The notes under the pieces: generated by a model
Databases searched by the model: none
Told to the model about the DNA's origin: nothing
The model's input: only the letters and a program-made list of their open reading frames with translations
Assembly: GCA_046048295.1 (NCBI GenBank)
Contig: JBJOGJ010000007.1
Coordinates: 1 to 37,582, forward strand
Source: CBDCWA01 sp046048295
GTDB lineage: Bacteria > Pseudomonadota > Alphaproteobacteria > Rhizobiales > Hyphomicrobiaceae
Reading direction: 5' to 3'
Length of the DNA: 37,582 bases
Made by a program: the position numbers and the translations under genes
In this document: one piece after another, positions 31,677 to 37,582 of the stretch
Layout: each line of letters opens with the position of its first letter
How positions within the stretch are numbered: the stretch's first letter is position 1

Positions 31677-33038
31677 TTACGAAGGCCCGGCCGAAGCGCG
31701 CATTTTCTTCAATATTTCGATGTAGTTTGTCTGTTCGTTGATCACGTCCAGGTAATGTTGGATATCAATTCGCGCTTGATGTGACTCATGCTGGAGCCGG
31801 TCGCGCTCCTTTTCGAGAACCTTGGTATGCTGGGCCTGTTGTTGGGAGGTGGCGGCCAGCTGTTGGAGTTGGGCTAAAAGAGCGTCAATATGCGACTGCG
31901 CATGAGCAGCGGACGTTTTAGCCTCGTTACGAGCCGCTTCCGCCTCGGCCTTGAGTCGGTCGCGCTCCTTTTCGAGAACCTTGGTATGCTGGGCCTGTTG
32001 TTGGGAGGTGGCGGCCAGCTGTTGGAGTTGGGCTAGCAGCTCGTCGATGTGCTTCTGGGCGTCCTGGGCGGCGCGTTTGGCTGCGGTTTGCGCGCGTTGG
32101 ACTTCGGCAGTGAGCCTGGTGCACTCGGTCTGCGTGGATTGGAATGCTTTGGTCAGCTCCTGAACGACGCTTTCCAGGCGATCGATTTCTCCAAGAAAGT
32201 CCTTGCGGGTAAAGAGCGAGGCTTGGAGTTCATCAATTTTCCGGAGTAGCAGATCCCGGTATGTCTGGACGAAGAAATTGTCAGCCAAGAGCAGTTTATA
32301 GCGAATAATGAGTTCAATCACCTGATTGGACTCCCGCTGGCGGCTCCAGATACCGCCAGTATGTTTGCGGTAGGCTCCCATGTTGCGTCGGACAAATCCT
32401 AGGGAACCGTGATTGGTCAGAAGGATGTCGAGGTAGAGATCAGAAGGACGGCGCAGATACCATTCGGGCAGGGGTTCGGCAAAGGCTGCTTTCCGGAACA
32501 CCAAGGAACAGGTGGGCTCGCGGCTTAGCAGGGTTTCCAACACATCTTGCTGGGTGAATTTCTCCTGATCGGACTGGAAATAGCTCTCAGCCAAGGTCTG
32601 TCCGGTGGCGTCAACGAGCCGCGTGTCGTGAAAGCAGCCGGCGCAGTCAGGATTGGCCCGCAGATAATCCACCTGGCGCTGTAGCTTCTCGGGGTCGGTC
32701 CAGAAATCATCGCCATCGCACAGGGCGACAAACTCACCCTTCGCTTCTCGCAAGGTCATCCGGAAGTTGAAACTGCCGCGAGGGCGACCGTCGATATTCA
32801 CCACGTCACGTCGGTGGCGCAAGAAGACCCGCACACGGTCGGGGTGGCGCTTCACATAAGACAAGCAGATGTCGCGGGTGCCGTCAGTCGATTCGTCTTC
32901 GCCGATCAGAATCTCGATCGGGAACGTGGTTCTTTGCATGAGCGCGCCATCAAGCGCCTGCGCGATGAAGCGGGCATGCTGGTAGGTGACAATGCAAACG
33001 CTGACGAGCGCTTTGGACATGGGCGGTGTGGTGACCAT
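31677..33038 (-). CDS. GT2 glycosyltransferase with long C-terminal coiled coil
   Basis: Predicted 453 residues (ATG 33038; ATG 33020 also possible). The GT2 domain is LVSVCIVTYQHARFIAQALD, IEILIGEDESTDGT, NFRMTLREAKGEFVALCDG and DDFWTDPEKLQRQVDYL (CDGDDFW at 107-113), with TCSLVFRKAAF and RRPSDLYLDILL. From about residue 265 to the end it is a continuous coiled coil. This contains a 53-residue tandem unit seen twice (DELLAQLQQLAATSQQQA and DALLAQLQQLAATSQQQA, each followed by KVLEKERDRL). A role as combined transferase and molecular ruler or scaffold is possible by analogy with coiled-coil length regulators of O-antigen synthesis, but this is inference. Confidence 0.83.
   Translation of the reverse strand: MVTTPPMSKALVSVCIVTYQHARFIAQALDGALMQRTTFPIEILIGEDESTDGTRDICLSYVKRHPDRVRVFLRHRRDVVNIDGRPRGSFNFRMTLREAKGEFVALCDGDDFWTDPEKLQRQVDYLRANPDCAGCFHDTRLVDATGQTLAESYFQSDQEKFTQQDVLETLLSREPTCSLVFRKAAFAEPLPEWYLRRPSDLYLDILLTNHGSLGFVRRNMGAYRKHTGGIWSRQRESNQVIELIIRYKLLLADNFFVQTYRDLLLRKIDELQASLFTRKDFLGEIDRLESVVQELTKAFQSTQTECTRLTAEVQRAQTAAKRAAQDAQKHIDELLAQLQQLAATSQQQAQHTKVLEKERDRLKAEAEAARNEAKTSAAHAQSHIDALLAQLQQLAATSQQQAQHTKVLEKERDRLQHESHQARIDIQHYLDVINEQTNYIEILKKMRASAGPS
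31798..31876. repeat. 79-bp exact direct repeat, copy 1 (in-frame, period 159 bp)
   Basis: Identical to 31957-32035. The offset of 159 bp equals 53 codons, so copies encode the same coiled-coil segment in register. The bases just outside differ. Confidence 0.93.
31957..32035. repeat. 79-bp exact direct repeat, copy 2
   Basis: Second copy of 31798-31876. Loss or gain of one unit would change the coiled coil by 53 residues without breaking the frame. Confidence 0.93.
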
Positions 33039-33104
33039 TGCAGACTCTCAGGGCTTCAGCCCAATTCGCAAGCCCCGGGTGCGAATTGCGGCCTCGTCGC
33101 CTTC

Positions 33105-33815
33105 TCATGGCTGGCTGCCGGCCTGGTCGAGATGGGCCGTGATTTCTGCGGGGGAATTCCACATCATGACATCAATAACGGAGAGATCGGGTTGGAACCC
33201 GTATCCCGGAGTCGGATAGATGAAGGGATGTGGTTCTTGGATAGTCAGCTTGATGCCCCGGGCGCGGAAGTCGTCGGGCTTGAATAGATTCTTCCCGCCG
33301 GGGGGATTGAGGTATTCGCTGGCCTTGAGGGCAGACGATATTTCGAGGGCCCAGTGCCCGGGGCCCATAATCTCCGGCAGGGGCAAGTTCATTTCGGAGA
33401 AGACTTGGAAATTGAAGCGAAGGCCAAGCCGCTCGCAACACCGCTGCAGAAGCAGGATATTCAATTGTGTGAGGGAAGCGGTATCCACGGCCAAGACGCT
33501 GGAAACCAAATCAACGACGGCCTGGTAGTGTGGCGCCTTGCCACGATAATGCTGCAGCTGGCCCCGGATGCGCGAACGCCACTCGCCGCTGGCGATGACC
33601 TTGATGTCCTTGATGGGGGTTTCACGTGAATGCTTCTGGAGGGGAACAATCAGATACTGCCAATCGGTGGTTGGATGCAGGACGCGATTGCGGTTCACCC
33701 AGCCATGGCGGATATATTGGGCGGTATCGAACACGACCCATTGGTCGCACCGCCGGATCAGGTCGAAGTAACCGAGATACGGGGCGAAATACGGCTGCAT
33801 GATGCCCAGCTTCAT
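33105..33815 (-). CDS. WbqC-family protein
   Basis: Predicted 236 residues, the usual size. MKLGIMQPYFAPYLGYFDLI, VFDTAQYIRHGWVNRNRVL, WQYLIVPLQKHSRETPIKDI and HYRGKAPHY are the conserved blocks of the WbqC-like family, and NPPGGKNLFKPDDFRARGI follows near the end. WbqC proteins occur in O-antigen clusters, often beside amino-sugar genes; their chemistry is not firmly known to me, and an N-acylation or related amide-forming role is only a suggestion. The ATG overlaps the upstream sulfotransferase stop, so the two are coupled. Confidence 0.88.
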   Translation of the reverse strand: MKLGIMQPYFAPYLGYFDLIRRCDQWVVFDTAQYIRHGWVNRNRVLHPTTDWQYLIVPLQKHSRETPIKDIKVIASGEWRSRIRGQLQHYRGKAPHYQAVVDLVSSVLAVDTASLTQLNILLLQRCCERLGLRFNFQVFSEMNLPLPEIMGPGHWALEISSALKASEYLNPPGGKNLFKPDDFRARGIKLTIQEPHPFIYPTPGYGFQPDLSVIDVMMWNSPAEITAHLDQAGSQP

Positions 33816-34621
33816 ACGAGGAAGGTTTCAAGCCGGGTGTCCTTGAGCTCCTCGTGGACGTCGCGGATGATGCGGGCATCAAGCGTCTGGCGCCAGCGAT
33901 CCCGCACACTTTTGCTTTTGTAGACGGCGTAGGGGCTATCACTGTGGGAACTATTGCATTCGGCGAGGAAGGCGTTTGTTTGGATACCAAGCTCGAGGTG
34001 GGCAAAATCATAGATGGACTCCGTCACCCGTTGCGGGGATTCGACCAAGTCTTCATACCGCACCAAGCGAACGCGGTTGGGATGCTGGGCCTGCAGATCC
34101 AGGAAGATGTTCGTGGTTTCCCTCCATTTGTAGAACCCGAAGAAATTCTCCGCCAGACCTTGGTTCTTGCAGTGGCCCAGCCGCCACTCGGCCCACGGGT
34201 CGCTGCCCGGAGGAAATTCCCTGGGGTTGGCCATCCAAGAGGCCAGGACGGCGCAAGGATTCCGGATGATCGCCAGCAGCTTGAGCTGTTTGAAGTGGGC
34301 CAGAAACTTGATGTGCAAATAATGATACCGGGCCTTTTTCAGGGCCAGACACGCCGGCTCGGGTTGCTTGGCGAAAAAGGGATAGATCCCGGCAATGCGT
34401 TTGTCTGTTTGGAGCAGGAAGGGATCCTGGCTGGCATACACCTCCTGCAGAAACGTCTCATAGTCCTCCCGGGGGGAGTCGATGCCAATTCGATTCTTGA
34501 AGGCATGCGAGAATAGCGGCTGGTAGCGGTAGGCCACATCCGGCGAGCTGTTGATGATCTCTCCGAGCCAGCTGGTGCCACTGCGGGCGACACCGGCAAT
34601 AATGAGGATTTGGTCGAACAT
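33812..34621 (-). CDS. Sulfotransferase-family protein
   Basis: Predicted 269 residues from ATG 34621 (MFDQILIIAGVARSGTSWLGE); a longer frame to 34741 lies inside the methyltransferase gene. GVARSGTSWLGEII (10-23) is the PAPS-binding loop and LKLLAIIRNPCAVLASWMAN is the 3'-phosphate motif. RVRLVRYEDLVESPQRV is another conserved block of Sulfotransfer_1/3 enzymes. It differs in subfamily from the gene at 12528-13892 (GTSW loop against TGGTSL). The likely reaction is O-sulfation of a glycan residue. It lies eight bases after the methyltransferase and overlaps wbqC-like gene by ATGA. Confidence 0.85.
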   Translation of the reverse strand: MFDQILIIAGVARSGTSWLGEIINSSPDVAYRYQPLFSHAFKNRIGIDSPREDYETFLQEVYASQDPFLLQTDKRIAGIYPFFAKQPEPACLALKKARYHYLHIKFLAHFKQLKLLAIIRNPCAVLASWMANPREFPPGSDPWAEWRLGHCKNQGLAENFFGFYKWRETTNIFLDLQAQHPNRVRLVRYEDLVESPQRVTESIYDFAHLELGIQTNAFLAECNSSHSDSPYAVYKSKSVRDRWRQTLDARIIRDVHEELKDTRLETFLV

Positions 34622-34629
34622 GGAATGGC

Positions 34630-35316
34630 TCAGGCCTCCACCACGAGGTCGAAGCGGTAATGTTGATAGGGAAGGGACGGAAGCTGGTCGTGTCTTCTCG
34701 CGAAGGAGAATCCCGCATGGCGGGCCAGTTTTATCAGCCATTCGGATTCAAACCAGAATCCCACGAGAGGTTGACCGTGTTGCAGCCCAGAGAAGTAGGT
34801 GCTCTCGCGCTCAGCCGAGTCGAAAAACCTCCAGCGCCGGGCTAGATCTGGAATATCGCCGAGCACAACTCGCCCACCCGGGCGCGTCCAGCGGTGGAGG
34901 CGACCAAACAGTGCTACCGTCTCCTCTTCTGAGAAATACTGCAGTCCGGCATAGAGCAAGATTCGGTCAAAAGAAGCGGGCGGGAATTCGATGGTCTTCG
35001 CGTCGCCCACGCACGCTGTCACGTGGGGGGGGGCATCGCGATTGATCTGCGCGACGAACTCTGCGGCCAAGTCCACGGCCATTACGCTCTGGAACTGGCC
35101 GAAGAGGCCGCGCGTGACGGCGCCGTTGCCACAGCACAGGTCGAGCAGAGCATGCGAACCGTCGGGCTGCAACATGGTCGTGATGGATGACATGATGGCC
35201 GCGAAGGCTTCTGGAGAAACGGGTTGTCGGTCCAGTGTGCGCAGGACCTGAGCCTGCGGATGCTGCCCCAGGCTCGCGGCGCCTTGCGATTTCCAGAATG
35301 AACACCAGTAGTCCAT
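34630..35316 (-). CDS. Class I SAM-dependent methyltransferase
   Basis: Predicted 228 residues. ALLDLCCGNGAVTRGL holds SAM motif I (57-67), followed by VMAVDLAAEFVAQI, IEFPPASFDRILLYAGLQYF and RWTRPGGRVVLGDI, the standard order of motifs. The start is firm: TAA of the upstream gene directly abuts ATG, with GGAGG at 35324-35328 eight bases before it. Context suggests O- or N-methylation of a sugar or its acyl group; the target is unknown. Confidence 0.87.
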   Translation of the reverse strand: MDYWCSFWKSQGAASLGQHPQAQVLRTLDRQPVSPEAFAAIMSSITTMLQPDGSHALLDLCCGNGAVTRGLFGQFQSVMAVDLAAEFVAQINRDAPPHVTACVGDAKTIEFPPASFDRILLYAGLQYFSEEETVALFGRLHRWTRPGGRVVLGDIPDLARRWRFFDSAERESTYFSGLQHGQPLVGFWFESEWLIKLARHAGFSFARRHDQLPSLPYQHYRFDLVVEA

Positions 35317-36255
35317 TTAGCCGCCTCCACGTCGCCAATCCTCCACACAGCGGCAGGTGTAATCCATGGCCTCCTGTCCATAATCGTGCGATACGGGGAA
35401 CGAAATAATATGTTTCTCCAACCAGAGCGTGTCGCTGATATCCTTTCCGCACCGCCGGGCGGTCTCATGTGTCGGCCAGTGAATTGAAGTGTAAACCCCC
35501 CGACGGGCCAAGTATTGTCTCAGTGAGTCGCGCTCTTCCGGGGTCGGCATCAGGCGATTATGGATCAAAGGGCATTCGTTCTCCCGGAAACCGAGGTGCG
35601 GAATGCCCACGCTGAGATTGGCGGTCAGAAAGCGGTCGTTCGCCTGACGCTGCTGACGAATCCTGATTGGGTCGGCAGTCAACAAAAGGGCGAGTGACTG
35701 GCTGCTGATGTCCGCGATCTGCCAGTTGCGGTCGAGCATGTTCTCCGCTTCCCGCACATCGCGCCAGTCGGTGGCTTGCAGCCGTAGCCATGAATCCAGT
35801 TTACGGCTGGGTTCATAGATCGGGTTGTGGAATCCCGCGAGGAATCCACCGTCGGCAACCTTCATGAGCTTGCGATAGCTGCCGAAAACAAAATGCCCGC
35901 GGGGAGTAATCCGGGACAGGTAGGAGTGAGAAAGATCCTCAATGAGGATCCCGTCTCCTTGCGGCAGCGTTGCGGTGTTTTCCTGACCGAAGTAATGGAT
36001 GAAGACTAGGGCTTCGTTCTTGGGCAGATGGGTTGGATAAAGGCAACCGAGGTCCCGGCGCACCGGATAGAATTCCAGCTCGATGTCGGGAAAACGTCGG
36101 AGCATGGCGTCCACCAATGACCAGCAGGTGTAGGTGGGGAGGTGGACCTTTCGGGGGCGGGCCAATTGCCCGATGAGGAAAGCAAAAGCGGCGCGCCCCG
36201 AATGAAAGTAGGTGCGGTCCGTTTTTTGCGGGGGCAGTTTGCTTCCGATCAGCAT
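35317..36255 (-). CDS. Divergent DegT/DnrJ-type PLP-fold protein
   Basis: Predicted 312 residues, shorter than ordinary sugar aminotransferases (about 370-400). FHSGRAAFAFLIGQL, VHLPTYTCWSLVDAML, EFYPVRRDLGCLYP, ALVFIHYFGQ, ILIEDLSHSYLS and FGSYRKLMKVADGGFL follow the order of the DegT fold: cofactor pocket, Asp region (IED in place of the usual YDAAH) and a Lys-rich segment where the PLP lysine would be. The signature SFHATK is not kept, so transaminase activity is uncertain. It overlaps the small gene upstream (ATGCTGA) and abuts the methyltransferase, and so belongs to one operon with the VioA-like enzyme. Confidence 0.7.
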   Translation of the reverse strand: MLIGSKLPPQKTDRTYFHSGRAAFAFLIGQLARPRKVHLPTYTCWSLVDAMLRRFPDIELEFYPVRRDLGCLYPTHLPKNEALVFIHYFGQENTATLPQGDGILIEDLSHSYLSRITPRGHFVFGSYRKLMKVADGGFLAGFHNPIYEPSRKLDSWLRLQATDWRDVREAENMLDRNWQIADISSQSLALLLTADPIRIRQQRQANDRFLTANLSVGIPHLGFRENECPLIHNRLMPTPEERDSLRQYLARRGVYTSIHWPTHETARRCGKDISDTLWLEKHIISFPVSHDYGQEAMDYTCRCVEDWRRGGG

Positions 36256-36515
36256 GGGCGCTTTTTCTCCTGGATGGCGCCCAACAGCGCCTCGGCCTCC
36301 TGGATTAAGGAGCTTGCCGGGATATTTCTAAAATCCCCGGCAAAGGTTCGCAGCAACTTGTCCTGATGGTAAAGTTTGTAGGCAAACAGCCATTCGGAGT
36401 AATACGCGGTTTGCGGTTCGGCCTCGATGCGATAGTCGGATGGCAAGCTCGACTTCAGCAACACGTAGAACTCGTCGTCACGGGTCATTGGAAAGGTCGC
36501 GGGCATGTGTTCCAT
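36249..36515 (-). CDS. Small hypothetical protein, possible acyl-carrier or adaptor
   Basis: Predicted 88 residues from ATG 36515 (MEHMPATFPMTRDDEFYVLL); ATG at 36506 or 36488 are also possible. It is rich in aromatic and charged residues (TAYYSEWLFAYKLYHQDKLL) with no membrane helix or known motif that I recognise. I do not assign a family; the title's alternatives are only suggestions from size, and no phosphopantetheine DSL motif is visible, which argues against a carrier protein. It sits 34 bp after the VioA-like gene and overlaps the PLP-fold gene, so it is probably real and co-translated. Confidence 0.55.
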   Translation of the reverse strand: MEHMPATFPMTRDDEFYVLLKSSLPSDYRIEAEPQTAYYSEWLFAYKLYHQDKLLRTFAGDFRNIPASSLIQEAEALLGAIQEKKRPC

Positions 36516-36549
36516 CGGTCGGTGGGCGGTGGTCGGGCACTTGGCGGGC

Positions 36550-37582
36550 TTAAGCGAGGGCGGAACGGATGGATTCAGCCACCTGCCCGACCAGCGCCGG
36601 GTCCGTCTCCGAAGACAAGGGCAGGCACAGGACAGTGGCTGAGGCTTGGTCGGCCCGGGGGCAATCGCCACTCCGTAGATAGGGAATGCGATGCAGCGCC
36701 GGCCAGAAATAACGGCGGGGATAAATCTGCAAGGCATTCATGGCGGCCTGCGCCCGCAACAGGGTAGCCTCATTGGGGAAAAGAACGGGATAATAGGCAT
36801 GGTTATGGACCAGTCCGGGCATACTGAAGTCGATTCTCCTTACATCGATTCCGGACAGTGCCTGATCATACAGAGCGCAAGCTTGAACACGTTGGGCGAT
36901 TATTCCGGCAACCAAGGGGAGATTGCACAGTCCCAGCGCGGCGTGGAGTTCGGAGCATTTGGCATTGATACCAGGCATGCGATGGTCGTCACCCATGTGC
37001 CCGAACGACCGCATATAGCGAACCCGCTCGGCTAACTTGCGGTCGGGCGAGTTGACCACCACCGCGCCACCTTCGCCGGTGCTAAAGACCTTGGTTGCGT
37101 GAAAGCTCAGGCAGCTGATGTCGCCGTAGCTCGCGAGGGACCGCCCCCGATAAGTGGTGCCAAAGGCATGAGCCGCATCATAAATCAGGAGGAGCCCGTA
37201 ATTCCTGGCCAAGGCTTCTAGGCGGTCGACATCACACGGCATGCCATAAACATGTGTGGCAAGGATGCCCCTTGTTCTCGGCGTGATGGCCCTTTCTAGA
37301 GCATCGGGATCAATGGTCAGATCATTGCTCTTGATATCGGCAAAAACCGGCCGGCATTTTTGCCAGACGATGGCGGCCGATGTGGCCACGTAGCTGAAAG
37401 GGGTGGTGATGACTTCTCCGGATACTTCGCCGGCTTCAATGGCAATGAGCAGGGCGCTCATGCAATTTGAGACCACCCAAGTGTCTTTCACCCCAAGTTG
37501 TAAGCGCAACGCATGCTCCAGTTCCTGCAGTAACGGGCCATTGTTGGTGAGCCGGTGGGAACTCCAGATTTGCCGCAGATAT
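36550..37582 (-). CDS. DegT/DnrJ/EryC1/StrS sugar aminotransferase, VioA-like (5' end cut by window)
   Basis: The frame is open to the window edge; the N-terminus lies outside. Visible are WSSHRLTNNGPLLQELE, VVSNCMSALLIAIEAG, ITTPFSYVATSAAIVW, ILATHVYGMPCDVDRL, LIYDAAHAFGTTY and SFHATKVFSTGEGGAVVV, where the lysine of HATK binds PLP. The block THVYGMPCDV and the HATK loop resemble VioA-type dTDP-4-amino-4,6-dideoxyglucose transaminases more than WecE or ArnB. It would thus make a 4-amino-4,6-dideoxy sugar, though a related 3- or 4-aminotransferase cannot be ruled out. It is followed at 34 bp by the small hypothetical gene. Confidence 0.87.
   Translation of the reverse strand, partial: YLRQIWSSHRLTNNGPLLQELEHALRLQLGVKDTWVVSNCMSALLIAIEAGEVSGEVITTPFSYVATSAAIVWQKCRPVFADIKSNDLTIDPDALERAITPRTRGILATHVYGMPCDVDRLEALARNYGLLLIYDAAHAFGTTYRGRSLASYGDISCLSFHATKVFSTGEGGAVVVNSPDRKLAERVRYMRSFGHMGDDHRMPGINAKCSELHAALGLCNLPLVAGIIAQRVQACALYDQALSGIDVRRIDFSMPGLVHNHAYYPVLFPNEATLLRAQAAMNALQIYPRRYFWPALHRIPYLRSGDCPRADQASATVLCLPLSSETDPALVGQVAESIRSALA

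Noticed and set aside
31798..32035. Repeats that might be a CRISPR or tandem-repeat array
   Set aside because: Only two copies, too long, and in frame within a coiled-coil coding region. No CRISPR array or cas gene was seen in the window.
1..37582. tRNA, rRNA, riboswitch or phage genes
   Set aside because: No cloverleaf, conserved rRNA segment, riboswitch core or phage structural gene was recognised on either strand.

Overview
This window is a surface-polysaccharide (O-antigen or capsule type) biosynthesis locus of a GC-rich Gram-negative bacterium. Nearly every gene is a glycosyltransferase, nucleotide-sugar enzyme, sugar-modifying methyltransferase or sulfotransferase, or PLP aminotransferase. 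Long GC-rich frames, many ATGA start/stop overlaps and the mix of sulfotransferases with multi-domain glycosyltransferases would fit a Verrucomicrobia/Opitutaceae-like host. That is a guess from gene content; there is no rRNA or other phylogenetic marker here. All genes but one intact gene (the membrane glycosyltransferase at 1876-3972) and two relics (an IS3 transposase tail and a DUF433 remnant) lie on the minus strand. Both window edges cut genes: a GT2 glycosyltransferase at the left and a VioA-like aminotransferase at the right.

Layout, left to right. (1) 1-10835, very GC-rich: a partial GT2; two convergent, related GT-C membrane glycosyltransferases; then, in transcription order from 10835 downwards, a methyltransferase-GT2 fusion, a coiled-coil protein, a GT4 enzyme with accessory beta domains, an SDR epimerase and the second GT-C protein. 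(2) 10909-15502, a scarred segment: two 5'-truncated GT2 remnants, a DUF4143 ATPase remnant, a 68-bp perfect palindrome, an IS3 transposase tail, a frameshifted DUF433 gene, a decayed sulfotransferase, and one apparently intact sulfotransferase followed by a free-standing copy of its C-terminal domain. (3) 15657-24797, visibly less GC-rich: a compact cassette of GT-C, GT2, rfbF, rfbG, rfbH, an RmlC-type epimerase, an SDR reductase and another GT-C. (4) 25028-28659: methyltransferase, GtrB-like GT2, GtrA and an FAD oxidoreductase, the last three coupled by overlaps. (5) 28666-37582: three more glycosyltransferases, WbqC-family protein, sulfotransferase, methyltransferase, two DegT-type PLP proteins and a small hypothetical protein.

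How the genes work together (inference). rfbF, rfbG and rfbH should make CDP-4-keto-6-deoxyglucose and start its 3-deoxygenation. The RmlC-like epimerase and SDR reductase beside them match the order of the CDP-ascarylose route (5-epimerase, then 4-reductase), so a CDP-3,6-dideoxyhexose is the likely product. The E3 reductase that RfbH needs is not in the window. The VioA-like aminotransferase suggests a second, amino-deoxy sugar. GT2/GT4 enzymes would assemble the chain on the cytoplasmic side, and the four GT-C proteins plus the GtrA/GtrB-like pair would decorate it from lipid-linked sugars. Methyl- and sulfotransferases would add non-sugar groups. No Wzx/Wzy, ABC transporter or chain-length regulator is visible, so export genes must lie outside.

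The most unusual parts are the IS-scarred segment (a loopless palindrome that looks like two fused insertion-sequence ends, whose terminal 15 bp recur at a second truncated glycosyltransferase), the duplicated sulfotransferase accessory domain with an exact 80-bp repeat, and the CDP-dideoxysugar cassette with an enlarged RfbH and an RmlC-type enzyme whose usual catalytic Tyr appears to be His.
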